Positions 1 through 9,489 of a stretch of 64,000 bases of DNA are shown here, piece after piece. This stretch comes from Halapricum desulfuricans. GTDB taxonomy: Archaea > Halobacteriota > Halobacteria > Halobacteriales > Haloarculaceae. The DNA lies in assembly GCF_017094505.1 (NCBI RefSeq), contig NZ_CP064787.1, forward strand, positions 1,860,001-1,924,000. The letters run 5' to 3'. Within the stretch, counting starts at the first letter, position 1, and every line of letters starts with the position of its first letter. The notes beneath the pieces were generated by a model. That model had not been told where the DNA came from. It was given only the letters and a program-made list of their open reading frames with translations, and did not search any database. The translations under genes and the position numbers were made by a program.

Positions 1-1949
1 ATGTCCTCGACGACCAGCGTGTCGCCCAGCACGTACGAGAAGACCGGTGCGTACTCGCTGTCGAACTCGACGAGATTGTAGGCGAAATCCACCACGCCCG
101 GGAGGTCCGGCTTCGCCGGGAGCGAGCGGTGTTGCATCTCCGTGATCGGCAGGAAGGTCGCCCGTCCGGCGTTGCGGGACTTGAGGTATTCGATGCACTG
201 CTGGCCGACGCCGTCGTCATCGACCACGACGTGTGCCATCCGCCCGCCCGCGGCCGTCTCGCAGGCCGTCGCGTACTGGCCGCCGACGCTACCGAGCTGT
301 GCGACCGTCCCGTGAACGCCGTCCATGCCGGCGTTGAGAACCGTCGTCACCGCCCGCCCGTAGGAGCTGTCGCCGCTGTCGTCGGCTTTCGCCTCTAGCT
401 GGGCGTACTCCTGCTGTTTGGCGCTGATCTCGTCTTCGATGGATTCGAGGTCCGATTGCAGTTCGCGCTTCTCCTCGGTGAGATCGGCGACGACCTCGGC
501 GATCGTCTCGCGGTTCTGCTCGGCCTTGTCAAGTTCCGCACGCAGGTCCTCGAGCTCGGCCTCGATCTCGGGGATGCGGGCCTCGGCCTCCTCGATCGCC
601 TCCTCTTTTTGACGCTGGTCGTTCGACCGCCGCCTCGCTTCGTCGAGCAGTCGGTCCTGCTCGTGCTGGAGTTCGCTGCGCTCGGATCTGGCGTCCGCGA
701 GATCCGCCTTGCGCGACTCCAGCTCCTCGCGGACGTCCTCGAACTCCTCGCCCAGTTGCTCGATCTCGGCCTCGACCGACTCCAGTTCGGCCTCTTTCTC
801 CTGGATCTCGGCCATCAGCGAGGACTTCTCGACTTTGATCTCGCGGATCTCGCCCTCCAGATCGTCGATCGTCTCCTGCTTGCGATCGATCTCGACGAAG
901 GCCTGCCTGCGCTCGTTCTCGGCGTCTTCGAGTTTCTCTTCGGCAGTGGCGACCTTGTCTTCCAGCCGGGAGATCTCGCCTTTGACCTCCTCGATCTCCC
1001 GTTTGAGCTGGAGCTGTTCGTCCTCGCCCTTGCGTTCGATCTCGCGGTTGAGCTCGGCCAGATCGTCCTCCAGCCGGACGACTTTCCCTTCCCGTTCGTC
1101 CAGTTCGGCCTGCAGTTCGGCGAGCTCGTCGTCCCTGTCGGCGATCTCTTCGCGGACGTCGTTCAGTTCCTCGCGTTTGTCCTCCAGTTCGGCGGCCTTT
1201 CGGTAGCTCTCGTACTCCTCTTTCTGCTCGCGCAGGTCCTGGTATTCGAGGGCGGTCTCGCGTTCGTCCTCGAGCTGATCGAGCCGATCCCGTTTCTCCT
1301 CGATGCGGAGGTCGGCCTCCTCGATGCGGTCTTCGACGACCTCCAGTTCCTCGAAGGCGTCCCCCTTCTTTTCGTCGAACTCGGCGACGCCCGCGATCTC
1401 GTCGATTATCTGTCGGCGGGCGTGAGGCGTCATGTTGATGATCTCGGTCACGTCGCCCTGCATGACGACGTTGTACCCCTCGGGCGTGACGCCCGCCTGC
1501 GCGAGGAGATCCCGGATGTCAGAGAGGTTGACCGACCGACCGTTGATGTAATAGTAGGAGTAGTAGTTGTCGTCGGTCTCCTTGACGCGGCGCTTGATCG
1601 TGATCTCCTCGATTTCGCCGACCTTGTCGGTGCCGGCGGCGTTGACGACCTGCGAGCGCTCCAGCGTTCGATCGGCGTTGTCGAGCACGACCTCGACGCT
1701 GGCCTCCCGCTCGCCGGCCGTCTCGGCGCTGCCGTCCTGATGGCCGGGGTTGTAGATGAGGTCGGTCAGCTTCTCGGCGCGGATGCCCGAGGTGCGGGCC
1801 AGCCCAAGCGCGAACAGCACGGCGTCGATAATGTTCGACTTGCCCGAGCCGTTCGGACCGCTGATGGTGGTAAAGTCCTCGTAGAAGGGGATTTTCGTCT
1901 TCCGACCGAAGCTCTTGAAGTTGTCGAGTACGAGCTCTTTGATGTGCAT
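1..1949 (-). CDS. smc: Chromosome segregation ATPase SMC, N-terminal two thirds (3' end outside window)
   Basis: The product binds and organises chromosomal DNA as a dimeric ABC-type ATPase. Translation from the ATG at 1949 gives the SMC head start (MHIKELVLDNFKSFG) and a Walker A GPNGSGKS at residues 31-38. A very long E/R/K/Q-rich coiled coil runs from about residue 170 to 510. The beginning of the glycine-rich hinge (GMDGVHG and following) comes next. The frame stays open to base 1, so the second coiled coil and the Walker B head half lie outside the window. A small coiled-coil protein is encoded 60 bases upstream on the same strand and may be co-transcribed. Long open frames on the opposite strand here are shadows of the coiled-coil codon pattern. 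Confidence 0.97.
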   Translation of the reverse strand, partial: MHIKELVLDNFKSFGRKTKIPFYEDFTTISGPNGSGKSNIIDAVLFALGLARTSGIRAEKLTDLIYNPGHQDGSAETAGEREASVEVVLDNADRTLERSQVVNAAGTDKVGEIEEITIKRRVKETDDNYYSYYYINGRSVNLSDIRDLLAQAGVTPEGYNVVMQGDVTEIINMTPHARRQIIDEIAGVAEFDEKKGDAFEELEVVEDRIEEADLRIEEKRDRLDQLEDERETALEYQDLREQKEEYESYRKAAELEDKREELNDVREEIADRDDELAELQAELDEREGKVVRLEDDLAELNREIERKGEDEQLQLKREIEEVKGEISRLEDKVATAEEKLEDAENERRQAFVEIDRKQETIDDLEGEIREIKVEKSSLMAEIQEKEAELESVEAEIEQLGEEFEDVREELESRKADLADARSERSELQHEQDRLLDEARRRSNDQRQKEEAIEEAEARIPEIEAELEDLRAELDKAEQNRETIAEVVADLTEEKRELQSDLESIEDEISAKQQEYAQLEAKADDSGDSSYGRAVTTVLNAGMDGVHGTVAQLGSVGGQYATACETAAGGRMAHVVVDDDGVGQQCIEYLKSRNAGRATFLPITEMQHRSLPAKPDLPGVVDFAYNLVEFDSEYAPVFSYVLGDTLVVED

Positions 1950-2009
1950 GGGGGTCAGTTCTCTGCAGACGCCGGTTGGGCACCCGGTGGCGTCATGCCG
2001 AAGTCGGTC

Positions 2010-2288
2010 TCATGCGATGATGATGTCCGAATCGCCGTCCGTCTCCAGTTCCTCGTCGTGTTCGTCCGTTGAGTCGGCTTCCTCGGTGTTAGGTTCTTCG
2101 GCCGAAGGCGGCTCCGTCTCCGAGTCAGTCTCCGACGAGGCCGGGCTGAACCCCATGTCGGTGTCGACAGCGTTCTCGAGTTCGCGGATGCGAACCTTGC
2201 ACTCGACCAGTTCGTCGGTCAGCCCGTCGACGGTCGCCTGCAGTTGATTGACCTGCTCTTCGAGCTCTTCGACGCGATTGCCGCACAT
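2010..2288 (-). CDS. Small coiled-coil protein upstream of smc (haloarchaeal conserved type)
   Basis: A 92-residue acidic protein. Residues 1-35 form a short heptad-type coiled coil ([15 protein letters not shown] and following). The rest is a disordered E/S/T/D-rich tail ending DSDIIIA. The ATG at 2288 was chosen because the coiled coil begins directly after it; an in-frame start nine codons upstream adds only Arg/Gly-rich residues. It lies 60 bases before smc on the same strand, which suggests a functional link with SMC. From memory, similar small proteins sit beside smc in other haloarchaea, but no biochemical role is known to me. Confidence 0.75.
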   Translation of the reverse strand: MCGNRVEELEEQVNQLQATVDGLTDELVECKVRIRELENAVDTDMGFSPASSETDSETEPPSAEEPNTEEADSTDEHDEELETDGDSDIIIA

Positions 2289-2432
2289 ATCCCTACCACG
2301 CGCCCCCGCCCGCATAAACTTACGTCAGACATTCACATAGTAACTGATACGATCGGCGGTCGTGGACGCGAAGGGGACGACTCGGCAGCGCGGACGCGAA
2401 CCCTTTTCCGGGTCCGGGTCGGCCTTTCGAGT

Positions 2433-3113
2433 ATGAAACGCGGGGGCACGGACGAGCAGAAGCGCGCCGCGGGCGAATCGGCGGTCGACGCCGTCGCCGA
2501 CGGCATAGTCGTCGGTCTCGGAACGGGAAGCACGACTGCCTACGCGATCCGCGAACTCGGCAGGCGCGTCGACGCTGGGCTGGACATCGAGGGGATCCCG
2601 ACCTCCTATCAGTCGCGACAGCTGGCCCGCGAGGCCGGGATTCCGCTGACGACGCTTGACGACGCGAGGCCCGAGGTAGCGATCGACGGGGCGGATCAGG
2701 TCGCCGACGGGACACTGATTAAGGGCGGCGGAGCAGCACACGCCCGCGAGAAGCTCGTCGACGCGGCCGCCGACCGGCTGCTCGTGGTCGTCGACCCGAC
2801 GAAGGAATCGGACGTCCTCGATCACCCGGTGCCGGTCGAGGTGCTCCCGGACGCCCGCCGGACCGTCGCGGACGCGGTGGCCGACCTCGGCGGCGACCCG
2901 CAACTGCGGGCGGCCGAGCGCAAGGACGGCCCGGTCGTCACGGACAACGGCAACCTCGTGCTGGACTGTGACTTCGGCGAGATCGGAGACCCGGCGACGC
3001 TGGCGAGCGACCTCTCGGCGCTACCGGGCGTGCTCGAACACGGCCTGTTCGTCGATCTGGCCGACGAGATCCACTGCGGGACGGTCGACGGCGTTCGCGT
3101 GACTCGCCTCTAG
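2433..3113 (+). CDS. rpiA: Ribose-5-phosphate isomerase A
   Basis: Interconverts ribose 5-phosphate and ribulose 5-phosphate in pentose metabolism. The 226-residue product has the RpiA substrate loop GLGTGST at residues 28-34, the DGADQV motif, and [11 protein letters not shown], which carries the catalytic-region lysine. Length is normal for the family. The ATG at 2433 is supported by a TATA-like CCCTTTTCC centred near 2405, about 28 bases upstream, which implies a leaderless transcript. Its TAG stop overlaps the stop of the convergent AEC transporter gene by three bases. Confidence 0.95.
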   Translation: MKRGGTDEQKRAAGESAVDAVADGIVVGLGTGSTTAYAIRELGRRVDAGLDIEGIPTSYQSRQLAREAGIPLTTLDDARPEVAIDGADQVADGTLIKGGGAAHAREKLVDAAADRLLVVVDPTKESDVLDHPVPVEVLPDARRTVADAVADLGGDPQLRAAERKDGPVVTDNGNLVLDCDFGEIGDPATLASDLSALPGVLEHGLFVDLADEIHCGTVDGVRVTRL

Positions 3114-4105
3114 AGAACGAAACCTGTCTGCAGGATCGCGATCAGCGCGGTCAGCGTCGGGATCGAGACGAGCGTCGAGGTGAACACGACCGTCGAGACG
3201 TACGACTCGGGGGTGACTCCCTCGACCGAGCCGCCGGAGAACTCGCCCACGAGGATCAGCGGCGTCACGGCCGCCGGCGTCGCACACTCGAGGACGAACA
3301 CGCGGGCGACGGTCGCCTGCGGGCCTTCCAGTCCGAGCCGGGCAAAGGCCGAAAGCGAGAGCAGTGCGACGCCGACGGCGACGACCGGTGCAAGCACCAT
3401 CTTCAGGGCGTTTGCCCGGACGACGCTGCCCATCGCGGCCCCGAGTTCGGCGTTCGACAGCTGGACCCCGAGCAACAGCAACATCACGGGGATCGAAGCG
3501 TTGCCGACCATCCCGACCGTCTCCATGGTCGCGCTCTCGGCGGGCGGCAACAGCCCCAGCGGCCCCGCGACCAGCCCGACGGCGACGGCGTAGACGAGCG
3601 GGATCGAGAAGACCCGGCGCACGCCGGCCATCGCGCTCTCGTCGCGGCCGCGAGCGGCGAGATACACTCCGAGCGTGTACAGCAGGACGCTCTGGACGAC
3701 GATATACAGCACGGCGGTCGAGCGGCCGACCGCGCCGAAAGCGAAATCCGAAAGCGGGATCCCGTAGTTGCCGGCGTTACCGAACGAACTCGTCAGGACG
3801 AAGGCCCCGAGCAGGGGTTCCGTCTCGCCCGCGAGCTGTCCGACTCCCTCCGCGAGCGCGGCCATCGTCAGCGTGAACCCCGTGACGCCGACCGCCAGCC
3901 ACAGCAGCGTCTCTCCGCCGAGCGGCGTGGTCGCGACGCTGTGAAAGACCAGCGCCGGCGCGAGCACGTAGACGGTAATCGTGTTCAGCGGCCCGGCATC
4001 GATGTCCTGCGTTCGACCGAGAGCGTATCCCACCGCTGCGATGGCGATGATCGGCGCGATGGCGGTCGCGAAGATCGACAGCAGGCCCGAATCGACTGGC
4101 GACAC
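3110..4105 (-). CDS. AEC-family (auxin efflux carrier-like) permease
   Basis: Integral membrane transporter of about 331 residues with roughly ten hydrophobic segments. The pattern is typical of AEC permeases: an N-terminal [11 protein letters not shown] helix, a central break, and a second five-helix half. The substrate cannot be told from sequence; family members export organic anions or auxin-like acids. I chose the GTG at 4105 ([12 protein letters not shown]). Starting at 4222 would add a charged Arg/Ser/Pro-rich stretch and overlap the divergent phosphorylase gene. The 4105 start is less certain than the gene itself. Confidence 0.85.
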   Translation of the reverse strand: MSPVDSGLLSIFATAIAPIIAIAAVGYALGRTQDIDAGPLNTITVYVLAPALVFHSVATTPLGGETLLWLAVGVTGFTLTMAALAEGVGQLAGETEPLLGAFVLTSSFGNAGNYGIPLSDFAFGAVGRSTAVLYIVVQSVLLYTLGVYLAARGRDESAMAGVRRVFSIPLVYAVAVGLVAGPLGLLPPAESATMETVGMVGNASIPVMLLLLGVQLSNAELGAAMGSVVRANALKMVLAPVVAVGVALLSLSAFARLGLEGPQATVARVFVLECATPAAVTPLILVGEFSGGSVEGVTPESYVSTVVFTSTLVSIPTLTALIAILQTGFVL

Positions 4106-4214
4106 GGACGGGCGTCGTCGCGCCGAGCGCTTGGGCGTTGCGGATCGTCCGGACCGTCCGAGGAGCGGCCGCGGATCGACCCGATTTTTGTCCCCGGGGG
4201 ACTCACCGCGAGAC

Positions 4215-4955
4215 ATGGCCAAACAGCCACACCTGCTCGTCGAGGAGGGAGACGTTCACGACCTGGCGCTCGTGCCGGGCGATCCCGGCCGCGTCGACCG
4301 TATCGCCGACCGCTGTGAGGACGTCGAACTCGTCGCACAGAACCGCGAGTACAAGCTCGTCAACGCCACCTACGAGGGGCGACCGCTGACGGTCTGTTCG
4401 ACCGGAATCGGCAGCCCTTCGGCCGCGATCGCCGCCGAAGAACTTGCCGCTGTCGGCGTCGAAACCCTCGTCCGCGTGGGGACGACCGGGGCGCTCCAGC
4501 CGGGCATCGAAATCGGCGACATGATCGTCGCGACGGGCGCGGCCAAAGACGAGGGAACGACGAAACGCTATGAGTCCGCGACTGTCCCGGCCGTTCCCGA
4601 CTACGAGGTACTCTCCGGGCTCGTGGGTGCGGCCGAGCGGATCGAAGACGAGACCGCGGGCGGGACCGTCCACGTCGGTCCGATCGCGACCGACGACGCC
4701 TTCTACGCCGAGACCGGCGAGTACGTCGACGCCTGGGAGGCGGCCGGACTGCTGGCCGTCGAGATGGAAGCGGCCGCGCTGTTCACGCTCGCCCGTCGGA
4801 AGGAGCTGTCCGCGGGCGCGATCTGCACCGTCGACGGCAACCTCGTCGAGGGAACCCAGAAGGGCGAGACCGACGACGAGGAACTGCCCGAAAAGGCACG
4901 AGACAACGTCGAACGGGCGATAGAGATCGCGCTCGAGGCGGCGACGGGACTGTAG
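4215..4955 (+). CDS. udp: Nucleoside phosphorylase (uridine phosphorylase type)
   Basis: A 246-residue PNP/UDP-family phosphorylase that splits nucleosides with phosphate in nucleoside salvage. Signatures are VPGDPGRVDRI near residue 19 (phosphate-binding loop), STGIGSPSAAI, and VEMEAAALF, whose Met-Glu contacts ribose. The ATG at 4215 follows a TATA-like GATTTTTGTC at 4181-4190, the right distance for leaderless transcription. Uridine is the likely substrate from overall resemblance, but purine specificity cannot be excluded. An AMP phosphorylase gene (54972-56450) gives the genome a second nucleotide-degradation entry. Confidence 0.9.
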   Translation: MAKQPHLLVEEGDVHDLALVPGDPGRVDRIADRCEDVELVAQNREYKLVNATYEGRPLTVCSTGIGSPSAAIAAEELAAVGVETLVRVGTTGALQPGIEIGDMIVATGAAKDEGTTKRYESATVPAVPDYEVLSGLVGAAERIEDETAGGTVHVGPIATDDAFYAETGEYVDAWEAAGLLAVEMEAAALFTLARRKELSAGAICTVDGNLVEGTQKGETDDEELPEKARDNVERAIEIALEAATGL

Positions 4956-5047
4956 CGCGGACCCCGAGATCTGCCGCCGAAGCGGGGGTCGTGACCGGAA
5001 CGGGGCCACGGATTTTTTGTCCCTGTAGGCGGATCGGACGGTAAGCC

Positions 5048-6640
5048 ATGTTCGGCCCGGCCGATAGCGTGCGAGGGCTCTCGAAGCGGATCTCCAGGCT
5101 GGTCCACGGGAGGGTTCGGGCGTTTCGCCGGTGGATCGAGACGACCCGCAATCTGGTCCACCTCTCGGTGCTGCTCGCGCTGCCGCTGTTGCTGGGGACC
5201 GTGACGGCGCTGTCGAACGCGATCGACCTCCTGCCGTTTCTGCTCTTCCCGCCGCTGGCGTCGGGATCGTACACGCTCTTTTCCAGTCCCGAGAGTCGCT
5301 CCGCCTCGCCGCGCCGGTTCGTCGGCGGGCTCACGGCGGGCGCGTTCTCCGGCTGGGTCGCGCTCGAACTCGCGTTGCAGTACTGGTATCAACCGCAGCC
5401 ACAGACGCTTGCAGCCGACCCAGTGGCCGTCGCGCTGGGGCTGTTCCTGACGGGCGTCGTCACCTGGGCGCTCGACATCGAGGAGGCGTCGGCGTTCTCG
5501 ACGGCGCTTCTGGTACACGTCACCGGCGCGGATCAGTTCGCCTACGTTCTCAGCGTCGCGGCGTCGAGTGTGCTGGTCGCCGCCGCGTTCGCCCTCTGGC
5601 GTGACAACGTGTACGAACAGCGCGCGAGCATCCTCTATGAATCGACACGCGGCGACGATCGCGTGCTGGTTCCGACAGGCGGCCCCCACGAAGACGCGAC
5701 GGCGATGCTCGGCGCGCGGCTCGCGGCCGCTCACGACGCCGGGAACGTCGTCCTCTGTGACGTCGTCGCCGACGAGGACGTCGCCGAACAGGAACAGGCG
5801 CTGCTGGAGGGGCGCGGAGAGCCCGTCGACGGGACGCTTGACGTTGTTGTCCCGCGGGCCGATCCGACCGGCGTTCAGCCCGGCGACGTCCATCAGAACT
5901 GGGCCGACTTCGAGCGCGAATCCCCGGACCACAGCCAGGGGGTCGACGCCGGCGACATCAGTCAGGACTGGGACGCCTACGACGCGGACACGATCCGAAA
6001 ACGCGCGCGCGACCGGGCCGTAGCCGTGTCGGCAGCGGCGCTCGAATCGCGTGCCGAGCGCATCGAGACGGACGTGGGCGTCCCCTGCGAGGTCGTCGTC
6101 GCTGCCGGCCGCGGGTCCCGCGCCCGGACGATTTCCCGGACGGCCCGCGAGACCGGCTGTGACCTGATCGCGGCGTCCTACGAGACCGACGACGGGGACC
6201 TCGCACCGTCGGTCCGCGAGCTATTCGAGAGCGATATCGACGTGCTCGTCCACCGGTCTGCCGGCGGACAACTCCGCTGGTCACGAGTGCTGGTACTGGT
6301 GCGACGAGCCAGCGACGTCGCACACACTATGATCGACTTCGCCACGCGACTGACCGGCAACGACGTCAGCCTGTGTCGCTGTATCGACGCCGAGCGCGAG
6401 CGCCGCGACGCCGAGGAGACACTCGCCAACCTCGCCGAAACCGCGGACGGAAGCGTCGAGACGCGCGTCGCCCGGACAGACGTCGTGTCGTTTCTCGAAG
6501 CGAACGCCGCCCAGTTCGATCTGGTCGTGCTCGGATCGAGCGGAGACCGAAGTGCCACCTCCCGGTTTCTGACTCCGCCGACCTACGAACGACTCGGGGA
6601 GCTCGACACCGATATCGCAATTCTCGACCGGGGCGGGTGA
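5048..6640 (+). CDS. HPP-family membrane protein fused to universal-stress-protein domains
   Basis: A 530-residue two-part protein. Residues about 38-180 contain four or five hydrophobic segments of the HPP type (LLPFLLFPPLASGSYTLF and following). Residues about 200-530 are soluble and Usp-like: one half starts DDRVLVPTGGPHEDA, and a second ends in the typical LVVLGSSGDRSATSRFL nucleotide-binding pattern. An Asp-rich insert (PGDVHQNW, AGDISQDW) separates them. A role in membrane-associated stress or nucleotide sensing is inference from the domains. The downstream convergent gene is a gated K+ channel, so this locus may deal with ion homeostasis. Confidence 0.85.
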   Translation: MFGPADSVRGLSKRISRLVHGRVRAFRRWIETTRNLVHLSVLLALPLLLGTVTALSNAIDLLPFLLFPPLASGSYTLFSSPESRSASPRRFVGGLTAGAFSGWVALELALQYWYQPQPQTLAADPVAVALGLFLTGVVTWALDIEEASAFSTALLVHVTGADQFAYVLSVAASSVLVAAAFALWRDNVYEQRASILYESTRGDDRVLVPTGGPHEDATAMLGARLAAAHDAGNVVLCDVVADEDVAEQEQALLEGRGEPVDGTLDVVVPRADPTGVQPGDVHQNWADFERESPDHSQGVDAGDISQDWDAYDADTIRKRARDRAVAVSAAALESRAERIETDVGVPCEVVVAAGRGSRARTISRTARETGCDLIAASYETDDGDLAPSVRELFESDIDVLVHRSAGGQLRWSRVLVLVRRASDVAHTMIDFATRLTGNDVSLCRCIDAERERRDAEETLANLAETADGSVETRVARTDVVSFLEANAAQFDLVVLGSSGDRSATSRFLTPPTYERLGELDTDIAILDRGG

Positions 6641-6661
6641 GTCACGCGGACTCGCTGGCGA

Positions 6662-7879
6662 CTACGCGTCTTCGGGTTCGTCCTGAGCGATTTCCTCGAC
6701 TTCTTCGCCTGAGGTGCCCAGGATTCGGTCGGCGACGGATTCGACTTCCGCCTCCCCGAGCGCCGACTGGACGAGGAGATGTCCGCCGATGACTGCGGGG
6801 CTGATGACGGCGTCGGCACCGGCCCGCCGGAGTTTGTCGATATTCTGACGGTCGGTCGCCGCCGCGACGATCCGGATCTCGGGGTTGAGCTCCCGCGCGG
6901 TCAGGATGGCGAGCGCGTCCTCGGCGTCGTTGTTCGTCGCCGCCACGACGCCGGTCGCGCGTTCGATCCCGGCGTCGTACAGCGGTTGCTCGTCGCTCGG
7001 GTCGCCGATCAGGACGTTGAGCTCTCGATCCCGGAGCGAGGAGGCTCGCTCCCTGTCCGGCGTGACGACGATAAAGGAGGTGCGCGCTTCGTCGAGTCCC
7101 TCGAGGATCGGTTCGGTCAGTTCGCCATATCCCATGACGATGATGTGGTCTTCGAGCATGCTGAGTTGTGCCTCCGACATCTGTCCGAGCGCGGCAGCGA
7201 ATCTGGCCTCGATCGCCGGGCCGAGCAGCGTCCCCGCCGCGACACCGAAACTGGCGACGCCGATGACCAGCACGGACGTGCTGAACAGCCGTCCGATCTG
7301 AGTGGCCGCCGTGAGGTCGCCGTAGCCGACCGTCGAGGCCGTCACGAGCGTGAAGTAGAACGCGTCGAACGCCGTGTTCACGCCCGGGAAGTGTTCGCGC
7401 AGCGCGTAGGTTCCGACGGTCCCGTAGATCTGTGCACCGACCAGCGCCGACAGCGCCGCGAGCTGACTCGTCGACAGCGACCACGACTCGGTGTACTGGC
7501 TCCGACCGCTCGCGACCAGCGGGATCGACACCACCGAGAGCACGACCAGCGGCGTCGAAGCCGGGATCGGGATCTCGATCAACGGGACCGGGATCGTTCC
7601 GGGCTGGACCAGTCCCTGCAGTGCGGCCACCGGCAGCAAGACCAGCGTCGAGTACCAGGCTGCACGGAGTCGCTTCCGGAGCCCATAGGCACTGGTCAGC
7701 ATGAGAAAGCCGGTCATCGCGCCGGTGAACCCAGCGAGACGCTGGATCGACTCCGGGACGTATGCGCTCAGTAGGGCCACTTCCTGGGACGCGATGTTGA
7801 CGACTCCGACAGCGAACGAGAGCACCGCGACGACGGTCACGAGCCAGACCGTCGCTCGCGCTCCCGGATGCCGGATCAT
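6662..7879 (-). CDS. Two-pore-helix K+ channel with RCK/TrkA-N domain
   Basis: A 405-residue potassium channel. The selectivity filter TVGYGD is at residues 183-188, preceded by the pore helix FDAFYFTLVTAS. Additional hydrophobic segments occur before residue 130. The cytoplasmic part from about residue 245 is a Rossmann-type RCK domain (HIIVMGYGELTEPI, then a conserved acidic end VVTPD). A C-terminal acidic tail follows. The channel-plus-RCK arrangement is that of ligand-gated prokaryotic K+ channels such as MthK/Kch. It is convergent with the HPP-Usp gene. Confidence 0.92.
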   Translation of the reverse strand: MIRHPGARATVWLVTVVAVLSFAVGVVNIASQEVALLSAYVPESIQRLAGFTGAMTGFLMLTSAYGLRKRLRAAWYSTLVLLPVAALQGLVQPGTIPVPLIEIPIPASTPLVVLSVVSIPLVASGRSQYTESWSLSTSQLAALSALVGAQIYGTVGTYALREHFPGVNTAFDAFYFTLVTASTVGYGDLTAATQIGRLFSTSVLVIGVASFGVAAGTLLGPAIEARFAAALGQMSEAQLSMLEDHIIVMGYGELTEPILEGLDEARTSFIVVTPDRERASSLRDRELNVLIGDPSDEQPLYDAGIERATGVVAATNNDAEDALAILTARELNPEIRIVAAATDRQNIDKLRRAGADAVISPAVIGGHLLVQSALGEAEVESVADRILGTSGEEVEEIAQDEPEDA

Positions 7880-7934
7880 ACCTATGCTCGTCCGGCGACG
7901 GATATAACAGTTACAGGTTCCGGGGAACGGTCGG

Positions 7935-8798
7935 CTACCGGACGCCGTCGACTTCGAGCCAGGGGACCTCGACGAGCGCCGGGATGTGCGTCTCGACGTG
8001 GTGTTCCCAGACGCCTTCCTCGCCGAAGGCCTCGCCGTGATCGGCCGTCACGACGACCGTGCCGTCGAGGTCCTCGACGAGTTCGACGACCGACTCCAGC
8101 GCGATCCGGAGGTTCTCCTCATAGAGGTTCATCGCCGCGCCGCGCGTGCCGTCCTGCAGGACCGCACGCGGGCCGAGTTCCAGCCACAGCCCCATCTTCT
8201 GGGCGAGTTCGACGCCGTCGAGCGCGCCCTCGACTTTCCGGCGGACCCCGCCGACAGCCGAGGAGATGACTCCGTCGTCGTCGGAGTGGTCCCGGGCGCC
8301 CTGTCGTTTGATGCCCTTCTGGATCTGCTTGAGTTTCTGGCCCTTGCCGCGCGAGAGATACGGCGCGTGGGGCTGCATGTAGTGAACCACGGTTCGGTCG
8401 GCGGCCTCGACGGCGTCCCGATTGGCGAAGAAGGCTTCGTTGAGGCTGTCCGGCGGGACCGTCTCCAGGTCGTCGTCCCAGCCGGTCTGCCAGACGTCGA
8501 AGATGTTCGTGATGTGCTCGGCGGCCGTCCACGTGTAGCCGGCGCTTGCCCCCCACTTGAGTTCGTTGAGCGGGATCCCCAGATCGTTGATGAAGGGATT
8601 GCCCGAGAAGTACGCCAGATCGTGCTCGCCGGTGAACGTCTTCGAGGCCCATTCGGGGGTCGAGGAGCCGATGCTCGTTCGCTTTTCGAGGTCGCCCTCG
8701 AGGTAGTCCTCGTAGACGTCGCTGAAGACATCGTACCGGCACGCGTCCAGCACGACCGCGTAGTCCCAGTCCGATTCGAGGAAGTCGTGGTCCGCCAT
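7935..8798 (-). CDS. Alkaline-phosphatase/sulfatase superfamily protein
   Basis: A 287-residue member of the alkaline phosphatase superfamily. The N-terminal metal-site region is DYAVVLDACRYD (residues 12-23), with a cysteine where sulfatases carry Ser/Cys. The C-terminal metal motif is TADHGEAFGEE, followed by a His-rich HHVETHIPALV. Similar genes in haloarchaea occur with glycan or exopolysaccharide genes, but no such neighbours are present here, so the substrate is unknown. The ATG at 8798 was chosen because the first conserved strand starts ten residues later; the longer start adds only basic residues. Confidence 0.8.
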   Translation of the reverse strand: MADHDFLESDWDYAVVLDACRYDVFSDVYEDYLEGDLEKRTSIGSSTPEWASKTFTGEHDLAYFSGNPFINDLGIPLNELKWGASAGYTWTAAEHITNIFDVWQTGWDDDLETVPPDSLNEAFFANRDAVEAADRTVVHYMQPHAPYLSRGKGQKLKQIQKGIKRQGARDHSDDDGVISSAVGGVRRKVEGALDGVELAQKMGLWLELGPRAVLQDGTRGAAMNLYEENLRIALESVVELVEDLDGTVVVTADHGEAFGEEGVWEHHVETHIPALVEVPWLEVDGVR

Positions 8799-8888
8799 CG
8801 ATAGACGGTAGTTCGTGCGTGCGTATCTATTTCTTTGGTTTCTCGGTCGAGGCGACTTCACGCACGGGGCTGTCTGTGACAGCTATCG

Positions 8889-9302
8889 TCACGCCGATAC
8901 GGGTTCGGCGTTCGGGATCGAGGCGAAGGCGGCCTCGACAAGGCTGCTCACCTCTTCAGCGATTGGTTCGACTGCCTCGTTTTCGGTAATCGCCAGCACT
9001 GCCGTCGGATCGACGACGCTGACGCCGGTCTCCTCGCCGTCCGTCTCGTAGACGACGACGTTACACGGCAACAGGGCACCGATCTCGAACTCCACGTCGA
9101 TCGCGTCGTACGCGAGCGGCGGGTTGCACGCTCCGAGAATCCGATACCGGACGTGCTCTTTGTCGAGTTTCTCCTCGAACGCTGCCTGCATGTCGATATC
9201 GGAGAGGACGCCGAACCCTTCCTCGGCGAGCGCGTCGGTCACGATCTCGATCGTCTCGTCGAACGGTGCGTCGACTCGGTACTGGTGGGTATAGGGTGCC
9301 AT
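8889..9302 (-). CDS. DUF302 domain protein
   Basis: A 137-residue cytoplasmic protein matching the DUF302 pattern. It opens with a beta strand YRVDAPFDETIEIVTDAL, then GFGVLSDIDMQA, then a conserved RILGACNPPLA containing Cys59. It continues with LLPCNVVVYE carrying Cys80. DUF302 proteins are often linked to stress or sulfur/metal chemistry, but no activity is established to my knowledge. It starts at the ATG at 9302. Confidence 0.88.
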   Translation of the reverse strand: MAPYTHQYRVDAPFDETIEIVTDALAEEGFGVLSDIDMQAAFEEKLDKEHVRYRILGACNPPLAYDAIDVEFEIGALLPCNVVVYETDGEETGVSVVDPTAVLAITENEAVEPIAEEVSSLVEAAFASIPNAEPVSA

Positions 9303-9383
9303 CGTCCACTAGACGAGCTGAGCACTCATCAACCCTCCGTGCGGATCAATCGTTGCCGGGATCGTTTCGGATGTCGACGGACT

Positions 9384-9456
9384 GTTGCCACGAGGCTATC
9401 GAACGGCGCGAGACGGCGATCGGCAACGCTGACGAACCGTTGCCGCGAGGCTGTCG
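9384..9456. repeat. Paired 18-bp direct repeat with internal inverted GTTGCC/GGCAAC
   Basis: GTTGCCACGAGGCTATCG at 9384-9401 recurs as GTTGCCGCGAGGCTGTCG at 9439-9456 (16 of 18 identical). Between them lies GGCAAC, the complement of the repeat start, so the first copy can fold into a stem. The block sits downstream of rps19e and upstream of the DUF302 gene. It could be a 3'-end structure of the rps19e transcript. No gene is visible. Confidence 0.6.
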
Positions 9457-9489
9457 GGAAACGGAGCGAACGAGCAGAAGCAGCGCCGA

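Noticed and set aside
456-2072. A 538-codon open frame on the plus strand over smc
   Set aside because: It is the antisense shadow of the SMC coiled coil. Its Leu/Phe/Asp-rich product has no domain, and the minus strand gives a complete SMC N-terminus.
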